Shown here one piece after another: positions 54,461 through 64,000 of a stretch of DNA of 64,000 nt; the stretch's first letter is position 1; each line of letters begins with the position of its first letter. The stretch covers positions 2,485,584 to 2,549,583 of the forward strand of contig JAAOMT010000128.1 in assembly GCA_016748015.1 (NCBI GenBank), given 5' to 3'. This DNA is from Geosiphon pyriformis (Eukaryota; Glomeromycota; Glomeromycetes; Archaeosporales; Geosiphonaceae). The notes beneath the pieces were generated by a model, which had not been told where the DNA came from, did no database searches, and saw only the letters and a program-made list of their open reading frames with translations. Position numbers and translations under genes: made by a program.

Positions 54461-55066
54461 AGATCTTAATAATAAGATAATTTTTTTCTTAGTTTTAATA
54501 AGTATAAATTATTTGTTATTTGTTTTTTCTATAAAGATAATGACTTGTGGTTTATTCTCTTTTTTTTTTTTTTTGTTGTTTTAAAAAAATATTAATAGTA
54601 GTGTATTGTACTTGTCTTTAATTTACAAAACTTGATAGGTTTCTCAGATAAGTTTCTTTTTTTCTTTTTTAAACTTAATTAGTAGTAATTAATTAATAGT
54701 ATTTGTTTTGAAGTGGCTGCAAGTAGCAAGTATTCAAGTTTGCTAATCATCTTAATTAAATTATAGCTTCTGGATATTCTAGTTCAGCATAGCATTGGTC
54801 TTAAACAATCAGTTATTACTAATAAAAGCTTGGTACTGTGTGGTTTTCATCACAAAAACTTTAATAGTTGCTATAATGCTATTAACTTTGAATAAAAAGT
54901 CATCAATTTCATTAATAGGAGTCTTAGTGGTAATAATTCTGGCATTAACAGCATAATTAACTCAATAATCTAATTGGTTTATAAGCTGTTGTATAATGAT
55001 ACTGTCTACTGAACTACTATTAAAAATTAATTTGATAAATTGGCCATTGACTTTGGCATTAGTATA
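54461..55066 (-). pseudogene. element C protease, C-terminal part, and linker
   Basis: Minus-strand reading upward from the transposon: 'YTNAKVNGQFIKLIFNSSSV' (active site D-S-G reads N-S-S), 'IIIQQLINQLDY', 'TKTPINEIDDFLFKVNSII' and a TTQYQALL-type block. It continues the protease start at 59342-59590 across the transposon insertion. 54461-54820 is a decayed linker with no recognisable domain. Confidence 0.65.
55065..55066. repeat. TA target duplication, left
   Basis: TA before CAGTGAAC; the right copy is 59342-59343. Removing the transposon and one TA restores the protease codons for P-I-I-T-M-Y-T-N-A without a frame change. Confidence 0.85.
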
Positions 55067-55341
55067 CAGTGAACTCTCTTTATAGTCCCTCTGGTTATAG
55101 TCACTATCTTCTTATAATCACATTTTTTTAAAAACCAAAACTATTTATATATAATATTATCTCCTTATAGTTACTTTTACTATATATATCTTCTTATAGT
55201 CCTTATCTCCACAAATATGATAGCAGAATATAAGTAATTTCCACTCTCTATAGTTATACTATAATCATATGATATTAAATATGAACATCAGATGTCATCT
55301 CATATTTAATCAGACATGTACAATTAGGGAGATTTTCCAAT

Positions 55342-55812
55342 TTGTCAATGGAAATCATTCTTTTTATGGTAGTAAAAAAAATTAGAGAAGTTTCTAAAAA
55401 CAATTGTAGAACATTAAACAAAATTTCTCAAATATTACAACATTCAATTACTTTTCTTCTTTATAAGCTGCTACTACCATCAGAAGACAATGACGGAACT
55501 ATTATATCTGGCTTGTTGTTTGCAGGTATTATGAAAGTTTTAATAATAGTTGACATATGGTACAATACTACTGCTCTTGGTGCTTTGGAAACTGGTGATG
55601 CTTCAGAGGCTGGTAGTGCTTTGAAGACTGTTGCTGTGAGTATTGATGAAGTTACTCTGGATCAAATTTTGGCTAACAAGATTACTTTTTCTCCATATTG
55701 GGAAAAGGAATTAACAGACCTACAAGTGAGAATAATGGTCCAATGGGATCCTCCAAAAACAAGTTTGTTAATGGGACATTACTTGAGCAAATCAACTGAA
55801 AACAGAGTTTGA
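55342..55812 (+). CDS. unidentified open frame in the pogo-like element
   Basis: 156 residues. A hydrophobic stretch (about residues 55-70, 'IISGLLFAGIMKVLIIVDIW') is followed by a Gly/Ala/Glu-rich part ('TALGALETGDASEAGSALKT') and an ordinary-looking C-terminus ('IDEVTLDQILANKITFSPYW'). I recognise no family. It lies between the left inverted repeat and an antisense coding-like region and may be a fragment of a captured gene, or chance in part. No start context to choose between ATGs at 55342 and 55348. Confidence 0.3.
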   Translation: MSMEIILFMVVKKIREVSKNNCRTLNKISQILQHSITFLLYKLLLPSEDNDGTIISGLLFAGIMKVLIIVDIWYNTTALGALETGDASEAGSALKTVAVSIDEVTLDQILANKITFSPYWEKELTDLQVRIMVQWDPPKTSLLMGHYLSKSTENRV

Positions 55813-56309
55813 ATTTACCTTTCCTTAGGAAGAGAAATATGACCAGTAATAAAATTCAGAACATGAGAATTCTGATATATACCCAATAAATATATTTTCA
55901 CACCAACTTTGGCATCTGCAATTAAAAAAAGGTTTCATACTAGCAATTATATTCATCATTCGACCAATATTTAGTATTAGTGAGTGAAAGTTTGACTGAT
56001 AGTTTTAAAGATGTATTAAAAATCAACTTTTTGGGACAAATAAATCCATATTGAATGCTTTTCATAATCCAAACATAATCACACAAAATGGAGATTCGGA
56101 TCTAAACTCAACATATCATGTTTTAAAAATGCCAATTATAAATGGTAATGCACCCAACCCAAGGTAAACAAAACTGTACACAATACAATATATTTCTAAC
56201 TTCTTAAAGAATATTTATTAGGCTGTCACATGATTAACTTGATAAGCTTTGAAAACATAATTACTTAAAAGAGGTATTAGAGAGTTAATAATAGGTAATA
56301 GTTGTGATT

Positions 56310-57116
56310 TTATTAACAGATTTACATTTTTTGATGATCTGCTTCTTTATTTATTACTGGAATTGGTTTCCAAGTACCTAACAATGTTTTTTTAATTTGC
56401 CTTGCTTTAAGAAAGTCTATTCTTTTCATCCATGCAATTTTACTGAATTTTTTTATTTTTTCGCTTAATATTCATTCATAGCCAATATCACGAAAAACAT
56501 AATTAGAGACATTTGAATTTACAAACTGTGTTTTTCTTATCTGAACTCGAAATCGATTTGATTCAGCAATAAAGCTAGGATGTATATGAGACCTGTATAT
56601 TTCACTTTTAGAATATTCAATAACATTAAAGAGATTAGTATGCAATTTCTCAAATTTGATACAGTTATGTACTGCAATTTCTCAATGCTGTTGTGAAGGT
56701 ATAGAAGGAATCAATGATTTAAGCATTTTGTTAATTTCTTTAAGTATTGCATCATGGCCTTGATGTTGATTTGAAAGTTTAAATCGAGAAATTACAATTC
56801 TTTCTTGAATCAGCTTGCAAACTTCAGGCTTCAATTGTAGTCATTGTTTTTTATCAGCAATTTCAATTAATTGGTAAATAAAATGGCACCAAACAGACTA
56901 AATTAGTACAAACATTTGTCTAGCCACAAGTCTTAATGAAGACCTATTAAAACAAACTCCAGTGCAAAAGTTAATAATTGTTTGTAAATAAAAAAAGACT
57001 TGTTCATACTTTAATCTAAACATGGGATCTGTTTCATTTTGGGCCCATTTTAAGTAATCTTTAACAAATGGATTTTCCTTAGAAACAACATATAACCACA
57101 TTAATTCAGAAGCCAT
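56310..57116 (-). pseudogene. unidentified broken gene, antisense within the pogo-like element
   Basis: Minus-strand open piece 56898-57116 starts MASELMWLYVVSKENPFVKD and continues past single stops as 'LKPEVCKLIQERIVISRFKL', 'NQHQGHDAILKEINKMLKSL', 'AVHNCIKFEKLHTNLFNVIE', 'FRVQIRKTQFVN' and 'MKRIDFLKARQIKKTLLGTW', to about 56310. The length (about 270 residues), composition and continuity across stops indicate a real protein-coding ancestor. No transposase triad seen. Possibly a captured host gene fragment or part of a second nested element; I cannot name it. Confidence 0.45.
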
Positions 57117-57632
57117 TACATGCCTATATATATTACATATCGAATTCCATAACTTATAATGATCAAGACATTTTTTAAAAAACTGCAGTTGACTTTTACT
57201 TTGATATCTCTGACATTGTGCAAAGTATTTTATATCAATATTCCAATTAATATAGATGTTGCTGTGTTTGGAGTGCTTGACAACATAACATTGTGCTATC
57301 TTCTACACAATTATGCAAGTATGTGGAAGATCAAATTGACAGCCTTCATTATTGATCATCAGTTGGGGGTAAGAGACAAAAAGTGTTGCAGATGCATTAT
57401 TGAAATTAGGTTTCTTTTTACTGAGAATCTGTCATTTGCACTTAGAATCCTACAGTTGAATTAAAACCTTCATTTTTATAATTTGGCCATTTTTTATAAT
57501 TTGAGGCACCTCATATGGCATGAGACATCTTACATGTCTGATTAGATATAAAACAAAATAATATTTGAGACATAACAGATATATCAACACGTTATAAAAG
57601 CAAAATACAATAAAAAGTGTGTTCTTATTAAT

Positions 57633-59200
57633 ATGTTAAAAAATGCAAACCAAAAGCAAGCAGCAATCTCCTTGGAGACTAAAAAGGCTCTCTGCCAATA
57701 CAAACTAGAGCATCTTAACTACTCAGCAAATAGACTTATCAAAATATTTAATCTAAAGATTGACTGCTCCACTGTAACAAAGATACTCGCAAAATCAGAC
57801 TGATGAATTGAAAAAAATGTATTTGGCAACTCTGGTCAATTGACAAAGGACAAAAAAGAGATGTTTCCAAAGATAAATGATGCACTGAGAGAATGGATGC
57901 TTGGAGCACTAACTACCAACTGCATTCTTACTGGAAAAATTTTACAAACGAAAGCCCTCAAGTTTGCTGAAAAGTTTCTGGAAGAAAATAACTTTAAAGC
58001 ATCAGATGGTTGGTTAGAAAAGTTCAAGAAACGTCATAATTTGCACCACATTAAGATACATGGCAAAGCAAACAGTGCCTCCTTGGAAATTTTACTAGAG
58101 AAATGAGAGAAACTGCGTAAGATTATCAGCAAATATGATTTAAATAATATTTATAATGCCAATAAGACAGCATTATTCTTTAGAATACCACCAAATGCAA
58201 CTTTGGCAACAAGATCTACTTCTGGCACCAAGTGTGATAAGAGTCGAATTACCATAATTTTTGCTTGTAATACAACAGGCAGCATCAAGTTGCAGTCTTT
58301 AATTATCAACAAAGCTGCAAAGCCACAAAGCCATGATGTTTTCACAATATTAATATGAATACACTTTCAATCACTTATCATTACAATACAAAAGCATAGA
58401 TGCGAACTGATATTTTTAGTGAATAACTTAATTTATTAAATGAAGAAATATGTCACAAGAAAAAAAAGATTTTGCTATTGCTTGATAATGCTGGTCCCCA
58501 TGGTAGAAAATCTTCTGTATTATCTAATATTATGATTAAATATCTACCATTCAATACAACATTCCATTTGTAACCATTAGATGTAAGAATTATTGCATTC
58601 TTTAAAGCACAATACCAAAAGTTGTTTCTTTTTCATCTTATTAATCAGTATGATGGCAAGATTCTAATATTAACAGTAACTTTAAAGGATGTGGTTGACT
58701 TTCTAATTAATGCATGGTTAGCAGTAACAACAACTGCAATTTAAAACTGTTAGTATTATATGAGAATTCTGAATAATAGTCAAATGTCAGCCCATCCATT
58801 AGATATTGAACAAGAATTCCTACAAGAAATACAAGTTCTTATTGAGCACATTGATATTGACAAGCTATTGGCAATAAACTTCATTAATATTGACAAGTTT
58901 GAACTATTATTCACTTATGCCTCAGAGGATAAAATTGTGGATCTTATTAATAACAAGTATAGTGGAAATTCTAATGCAAATAAAGATTTAGAAAGTGAAA
59001 ATAAAGATGGACCTTTGCCTTTGCTATCTATATATCAAGGTAAAATTGCACTTGAAGATACATTGCACTATTATAAAGAGCAATATAGTAAAAAAGTTGA
59101 TTCAGACTTTTTTAAAACTTTGAGAACATTAATTTGTAATACTGTTCTCAAAGTTCAAGAAGAGAAAAAACAGTTGCAAATAGATAGCTTTTTTAAATAA
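57633..59200 (+). pseudogene. pogo/Tigger-type transposase, broken
   Basis: N-terminal helix-turn-helix: 'NANQKQAAISLETKKALCQY' and 'FNLKIDCSTVTKILAKSD'. CENP-B type second HTH: 'TGKILQTKALKFAEKFLEEN', 'DGWLEKFKKRHNLHHIKIHG'. DDE core: 'IYNANKTALFFRIPPNATLA', where the family has Asp in NADET, so the first catalytic residue is Asn; 'LLLLDNAGPHGRK' with the second Asp intact; 'LQPLDVRIIASF'-like third Asp block, in part (about 58570). C-terminus 58760-59200 ends 'QIDSFFK'. Two stops near 57800, one at 58105 and a register change between 58350 and 58470 inactivate it. Confidence 0.85.
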
Positions 59201-59317
59201 AATATATATAATTGGTTATTATATTATGTATGTGATATATAGATCATATAATAAGATATTAATCATTTTTTATAGTCCCATCTCTCTATAGTAACCATAA
59301 ATGTGCTGACCAAAAAA

Positions 59318-59343
59318 TGTGATTATAAAGAAAGTTCACTATA
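59318..59343. repeat. right inverted repeat and TA duplication of the pogo-like element
   Basis: GATTATAAAGAAAGTTCACTA followed by TA (59342-59343). Its reverse complement matches the left end with about 3 differences over 21 bases. Confidence 0.85.
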
Positions 59344-59600
59344 CATGGTAATAATTGGTTTTGTGTTGAGAACAGTTTCATTAAATAAAGATAACATTGT
59401 TGATTTTTCTATTTTAAAAAGAAATATAACTACAAGTAATTTATTTTCAGTAATGATTGTTGGTAGAATGTTACTAGTAAATAGTGTTTTTGGGCTTTTC
59501 AGATTATTGAATAAGTTGGTTTCTGGAGTAATTAAAAAACTTAAATAGTTCTGGAAATTCGAATTTTGGGTGTACTTATTTTCCAAACTTTATTAGTATA
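59342..59600 (-). pseudogene. element C protease, N-terminal part
   Basis: The open piece 59323-59586, minus the last residues that belong to the transposon, reads 'FQNYLSFLITPETNLFNNL', 'LFTSNILPTIITENKLLVVI' and 'LFNETVLNTKPIITMY', matching element A 20150-20365 ('SQNYLSLLITPEDVTSNNP', 'LFNRTALEKKPITAMY'). It continues at 55066 after the insertion. Confidence 0.8.
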
Positions 59601-61652
59601 ATCTTAATAGTTGATTTGATAAATTAAAAATTGGTTGGTATATTACTATTGCTAATCTTCAATTTTGTTGTGTGTAAGTAATTCTCAGTCTTTGGTTGCT
59701 GGTTAATATTTGAACTAGGTTTTGGGACAGTGTTTGAATTGATTATAATTGATAGATAATTTGTGACTGTGGCTAATAGATAACTGGTACTGAAGTTTAA
59801 TATACTAAAGATAAATATATTGATTATTACATCATTAAAGTGTAATGAGATTAATATTGTTTCTAATTCTGGATATAGTTCAGAGTTTGAAACCAGTAAT
59901 TAGGGTTTTAATATTGATTTTCCAATCATTGGTTATTTAATCTTGCACAGCAGTCTATTTTTAAGTATTTTTATTTATTATAATAGTAACAAATATATAT
60001 CTTTTGCTGCCATAATTGATTGGTTAATAAGAATAATAGACATAATTGATTCTGGAAATAATTGAATTGTTGTGACATTGTAAAAGTTAATAAATTGCCT
60101 GATTGTTAGCTAAGTATCTCTCAATTTTTTAATTAATGGTTTTGCCAAATTGTTTCAATTTGGTATCTAATTTAGATAATTCATTTATTACTAAATTAAC
60201 AGCTTAAACATGGTTGGCTTTAAGTTCAGCCAATTCAAAATCTCTAGTATGTATAACTGTATTCTAGAAAGTATTTGGATATATCAGACATACTTATTAT
60301 AAAAAACTACTGGATAATCTATAAATAAACTGATTCAAAATCTATGCTATTATAAAGTAGTCAACTTAAATTGCTTGAATCTGGTACAGATTTCTATGAA
60401 AACATCCCAAGTAAATAGTAACTGCTTCTGTATTATTCTGTTTGATAGTAGTAAAGCTAGTTAACAGATAATTAATGCTGTTGTGATTACTAAAATATTG
60501 TAGAAATATAGCTTTAAATGTGTTAAAAATTTGTGGCTTGTTAACTAAGTTTTGATATTATAAGTTGACAGTATTCTATAAGAAATAAAAAATGGTTTGA
60601 AAAGCTTTAATATTATCTTAATTATTGGCTGTAATTGCTTTGGCTACATTATTCAATCATACTTGGGCATTGTTTTCTTTGCCAATAAATTTCTTGAGTT
60701 TAATAATAGATATATATATTATTGGTACTAGTTGTTATTATTGTTGAGAATTTTGTTATAGTGAAACAATTGATACAACTGGTGAATTAATCATAATCAC
60801 TAGAAGTAGATCTTGTTAAATAATAAAAGTAGAATTTAGATTGTTTAAGTTTTGTAAAGTTTGAATAATTGGAATTTGTATTTTTGGGTTATTTGAGATC
60901 AGATTTTGGTTATTATTTTACTGATTATTGTTTTTTTTTTTTCTTCTTCTTCTGAATTAATATCTTTCTAACAACTGGTAAATTCGAAATTTGGTTGAAA
61001 TAGTAATAATCAGAGTTCTAATGGTGTTGTTAGTTATAATTTAAATTCTTTAAAGAAATTGCCATAAGTTCTTAATAATTTGGCTTTTTTTTGATTATTT
61101 TGGAATGGAACTTGAAATAATAGTGTTTTTGCAGTTAATAATAATACGGATTTTAATAATATATATATAATACTTTTTGATATATAATAGTATAATGAGT
61201 AAATGAGTAAAACAACTCTTGCTTTTTTTCAATTAGGCAGTTGTATTTTTTTTGGTGTTTCTGTTGATGTTTGTAATTTTTTTTTGTTTGCAAAAATAAT
61301 AAAAAATCTTTGTTGAATGTAATTTTCAATTTTTTTGTTTATTTCTATGATTAGTGATGTAAACAGATGGTTTGGTAGAAGTGTAGTGCTTTGGAATAAT
61401 TCACTATAAAAATTATTGAAGGTGGCTTCTAGATTTCTTTGATTTTCCAAGTGGAATTTAATTTTTTTATTGATATAGAAATTGAAAGCTGATTTTGTTA
61501 GCCAATAGTTACTTGTCAATTCAAAATAAATTTAATAGTGTTGAAATAAAGATTTCACAAATCTTAAATAATTTTTTTTTATAATTTCTTGGTTTGTCAT
61601 TTTTTTGAATGGTTGTTTTTTTGTTAGATTATATCTTATAGGGAGCACTAAA
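59601..61652 (-). pseudogene. element C gag, decayed, with open N-terminal piece
   Basis: 61229-61519 is open: 'TKSAFNFYINKKIKFHLENQ', 'FTSLIIEINKKIENYIQQRF' and 'LQTSTETPKKIQLPN', the gag N-terminus shared with element A (18015-18509). 59601-61228 corresponds to the gag linker, capsid-like core (near 60230-60700) and Gln-rich tail, but without frames. The right edge 'tatagggagcacta' (61638-61650) is the complement of the primer-binding site. Confidence 0.65.
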
Positions 61653-62314
61653 TATTATAAGTAATTATTTAGGATATTAGAACAAATAACAAATCTGTAA
61701 CTTAGTGCTCAATAATTGATAATATTAGTAATTTCTGAAGGTTTTGAAGTCTGAAAGTTTTGGTTAAGTTTTTTATATAATAGACAAAAATTTAATTAAT
61801 GATTTCTTCTATGAATTTTTTTTTTTAGTGTAATAGCCAGTTTATTTTGGCAGTTATGCTTTTTTGGTAAGCTATTCTTAAATTTCTATTCTTATTTTTG
61901 GGTCTTTTATCAGATTATTTTTAATATTAAATACTCAATGCTTAATTTTTTTTAATTAATTTAGCAAATAACAAAGAAATAAAATAAAAAAAATAAAAAT
62001 AAAAATAAAAATAAAAAATAAAAAATTAGTATTCTATTAATAACTATAATTAAGAACTATTGGTCTAATGTAATTAAGTATTGAATTCTATTAACATAGA
62101 GTGTTAATAAAATAAAAATAATTAATTTTTTTAATTAAATAACAATAATATAGATTGAATAATAATGAATAATTTTATTAATATAGGAATAATTTTACTT
62201 TAAGTTATAGAAAACTATCTTTTAAAGAAAAAAATATTGTTTTAAATTAATATGAACTCTATTAAATTCTCTTGAAATTATTTTTTCTGCTTTTAATACT
62301 TTTGTTATATATAT
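61653..62314 (-). repeat. right (5') LTR of element C, truncated by element H
   Basis: Starts TATTATAAGTAATTATTTAGG and matches the left LTR to 'ttttgttatatata' at 62314, where the LTR of element H begins. The U3 part lies beyond the window, on the far side of H. Confidence 0.75.
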
Positions 62315-63052
62315 TGTTATAGATTGGAGTAACAAGCTAACAGATAGCAAAGGAGAACAGTATTGTATGGTGATAGAAATAAACAAAGAAGGAATTACAA
62401 TAAGGAAGTGAATTGAATAAGTAGAAATTCAATGTGCATGATCAGTCTTATAAAAATCACAGTTGCTAATCTTTTCTTAAATCTAAAGGTAGAGGAATAG
62501 TCCGTGATTGTCAACAAAATAATACTGCTGCTATTATTTTATGCCTCAACTTGGCAATTCTTAGAATCAATAACAGGTATCATTGTACTTTTCAATTGTT
62601 TCTTTATTCAATAAATTACAAGAGCAAGCCAATTGCTTCTCAGGCTAATTCTAACAAATACAAATCAAGAAGGGGAAAAGATAAGGTATGTGAATGCCAA
62701 CAAGTAGATACTTGAAGATAAGGAAAGGGGAATAAGCAATTATGAAAAGAAGTAATTAATATTGTTTATTTCATTACTTTGATCATGTCTTTCTATAGCT
62801 AAGGGAATCATCACTTATATAGCTATCTAAAGTGGTCAATGATCAGGTCAACAATCAGGTCAATGATCAGGTCAATGATCAGGTTAATGATCAGGTCATT
62901 AATCAGATCAATGATCAGGTCAATGATCAGGTCAATGGTCAGGTTATTGATCAGGTTAACAATCACTATCTAAAAATAGGGTGGCTAATTATATGACATC
63001 ATTGGCTAATACATGTGATAATTAATAAAAACTATGTGTTTCAACTGTAACA
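62315..63052 (-). repeat. 3' LTR of element H (family G)
   Basis: 738 bp, TGTTATAGATTGG...CAACTGTAACA. TATA-like TATATAAGTG on the minus strand near 62813-62822, with the U3 tandem array (62832-62968) directly upstream in LTR orientation. Confidence 0.85.
62832..62968. repeat. tandem array TGATCAGGTCAA in U3 of LTR-G
   Basis: About ten head-to-tail copies of a 12-13 bp unit (caatgatcaggt), with variants 'taatgatcaggt' and 'caatggtcaggt'. Each unit centres on the palindrome TGATCA. The units have no spacers. Decayed counterpart at 9545-9645. Confidence 0.9.
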
Positions 63053-63774
63053 TCATCCTCTTCAAAGAGATTGAGCTCCGGCGAAATCAAACTATTTATG
63101 AGATAGTTTATGTGAAGGGTTTTGTCTAACTCAAAACTAACTAGTTTGTTGAAGTCTTTTGTGGATAGGGTATATAGTACTTGAGGCGAAATAAGCTTTG
63201 CATCTAAGAGACCAAATCTTTGTATAAGAGTTTTGGCTCTTCTTGCAATAGTCAAAACTTTTGGGACATCTAAACGTATAATGCCCAAAATTTCCACTTG
63301 TATCTCTGAAGTTGTTTTCTTCATGAATTTCATGTCTTCTATGATTTCACCAAGACGACCATAAAGTTCTAGTTGTCTTCCATATGACAAGTTTTTGTCT
63401 ATGGGCAAGATTTCTTGTATTGTTTTTCCAATTGTGCTGGAAGGTGAAAGTATCACTGCTGTTATGCTTTCCAGCAGGTATTTATCCAATTTGCCACCAA
63501 TTCTTTCTCTTTTGAGAGTTGTTTTCTTTGGTCTAATAACAGTGTGAGTTCCACTGTTGTCTGTTATAATGGTTTGTTTTCTGATAGTCAGAGTAGCATT
63601 TGGATAGTTTTTGATCCAGTACTCATGGAGAGTATAGAAAGTGTTTTGAATGTTTTGATCCAGGAAATAATTGTTCATGTCGATTGAAGATACCTCTGTT
63701 TTGGGAATAGTGCATTTATTTATCTCTAATTTTTGCTGATCATTTGGGTTGGTATTACCACAACAGATAACCAA
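63022..63774 (-). CDS. element H terminal ORF after integrase, unknown function
   Basis: An intact-looking frame of 250 residues starting MVICCGNTNPNDQQKLEINK and ending 31 bp inside the LTR. Charged, helix-rich: 'TIRKQTIITDNSGTHTVIRP', 'KKTTLKRERIGGKLDKYLLE', 'LSYGRQLELYGRLGEIIEDM', 'LTIARRAKTLIQRFGLLDAK' and 'LINSLISPELNLFEEDD'. No membrane segment or signal peptide. It aligns with the terminal ORF of element B and the remnants in D and at 11534-11750, so it is a family trait. Basic patches would suit nucleic acid binding, but that is a guess. Confidence 0.6.
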   Translation of the reverse strand: MVICCGNTNPNDQQKLEINKCTIPKTEVSSIDMNNYFLDQNIQNTFYTLHEYWIKNYPNATLTIRKQTIITDNSGTHTVIRPKKTTLKRERIGGKLDKYLLESITAVILSPSSTIGKTIQEILPIDKNLSYGRQLELYGRLGEIIEDMKFMKKTTSEIQVEILGIIRLDVPKVLTIARRAKTLIQRFGLLDAKLISPQVLYTLSTKDFNKLVSFELDKTLHINYLINSLISPELNLFEEDDVTVETHSFY

Positions 63775-63779
63775 TCAGG

Positions 63780-64000
63780 TCATTTGTGATATTTCTTGAG
63801 TTGCATGCCATGAACAAGGCGATCACTGAATATTGTTCCATATTAATCTTATAAGATATAAGAACCATTGTTCAAAACTTTGTTGACTATAAAGGGTCCT
63901 TTTCACCGGCTAGAGAATTTATCACCATAGACATTGTTTCTGTCTAAACAGTATTCCAAAACTAAGTCACCAACACTTAAAGAAAATGTTTTATAGGTCT
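63780..64000 (-). pseudogene. element H integrase C-terminal end
   Basis: Minus-strand translation from the window edge: 'YKTFSLSVGDLVLEYCLDRN', 'VYGDKFSSR*KGPFIVNKVL' and 'NNGSYIL'. This is the SH3-like GPF/Y region at the end of Gypsy integrases (K-W-x-GPF); the stop replaces Trp by TGA, one G-to-A change. The sequence upstream is outside the window. Confidence 0.7.

Larger units (their letters stand above)
55067..59341 (+). mobile_element. pogo/Tigger-like DNA transposon inserted in element C
   Basis: Terminal inverted repeats: left CAGTGAACTCTCTTTATAGTC, right end reverse-complemented TAGTGAACTTTCTTTATAATC, bounded by TA. Subterminal 'ttatagtc/tatagtta' motifs recur near both ends (55077-55250 and 59265-59330). 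At 4,275 bp it is longer than usual for this group and contains, besides a broken CENP-B/DDE transposase on +, two further unexplained coding-like regions. The first catalytic Asp is lost, so it is immobile. Confidence 0.85.
53062..62314 (-). mobile_element. Gypsy element C, decayed and internally deleted
   Basis: Left LTR 53062-53937 (its first 50-60 bp lost at the junction with element E), right LTR from 61653 to 62314, where element H cuts it. The internal part read right to left is gag (61519 to about 59600), protease (59590 to 54830, split by a DNA transposon), linker, and only the start of dUTPase (54150-53950), then the left LTR. The rest of dUTPase, RT, RNase H and integrase are deleted. 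Strongly AT-shifted. Confidence 0.7.
62315..64000 (-). mobile_element. Gypsy element H, family G, 3' end only
   Basis: LTR 62315-63052 followed on the right by the element's own 3' internal region: terminal ORF (63022-63774) and integrase C-terminus (63830-64000). Minus orientation; the rest lies outside the window. Inserted in the right LTR of element C with ATAT at 62311-62314 as possible left duplication. Much less AT-shifted than its neighbours, so it is the youngest-looking piece with element B. Confidence 0.8.

Noticed and set aside
62832..62968. Possible CRISPR-like array
   Set aside because: Units of 12-13 bp run head to tail without spacers, inside an LTR of a eukaryotic retrotransposon.

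Overview
This 64 kb window is AT-rich eukaryotic DNA made almost wholly of transposable elements. I find no host gene, tRNA or rRNA. The Ty3/Gypsy polyproteins carry an in-line dUTPase, and the LINE ORF1/ORF2 type and LTR style resemble what I associate with large TE-rich genomes of arbuscular mycorrhizal fungi (Glomeromycotina, e.g. Rhizophagus or Gigaspora). That assignment is inference from family resemblance, not a search.

Layout. 1-678: end of an LTR (family A). 679-5982: degenerate LINE copy 1 (+). 6065-6084: 20-N gap, followed at 6085-8050 by a repeat of 4099-6064, probably an unmerged contig overlap. 8051-9020: very AT-rich, nothing recognised. 9021-11750: decayed LTR remnants (families G, F, A) nested in each other. 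11751-53061: an old minus-strand Gypsy element (E), split by later insertions. These are LINE copy 2 (12651 to about 28600, minus) in its left LTR; an LTR-bounded unit D (31604-36206) in its reverse transcriptase; a solo LTR-B (40181-41134) in gag; and the 9.8 kb Gypsy element B (43008-52782, minus) in its right LTR. LINE copy 2 is itself split by Gypsy element A (17108-25268, +; TSD GTGG) and a solo LTR-B (25864-26836). 53062-62314: degenerate Gypsy element C (minus), whose protease is split by a pogo/Tigger-like DNA transposon (55067-59341, TSD TA). 62315-64000: start of another minus-strand Gypsy element H (LTR family G), inserted in the LTR of C.

The most notable find is unit D. Between two 479-bp direct LTR copies lie about 2.85 kb that are not retrotransposon but the decayed helicase and RNA-dependent RNA polymerase genes of a positive-strand RNA virus of the alpha-like supergroup (32880-35727, +). 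It is an endogenous viral element held inside an LTR retrotransposon and oriented antisense to it, so the adjacent LTR promoter would transcribe antisense viral RNA.

Gypsy pol order here is gag (CCHC knuckle), protease, cysteine-rich module, dUTPase, reverse transcriptase, RNase H, integrase and, in B and H and as remnants elsewhere, a helical ORF after integrase that I do not recognise. All copies look dead. The stop codons I checked in element A are explained by C-to-T or G-to-A transitions, and older copies are progressively more AT-rich, which points to cytosine deamination or a RIP-like process.
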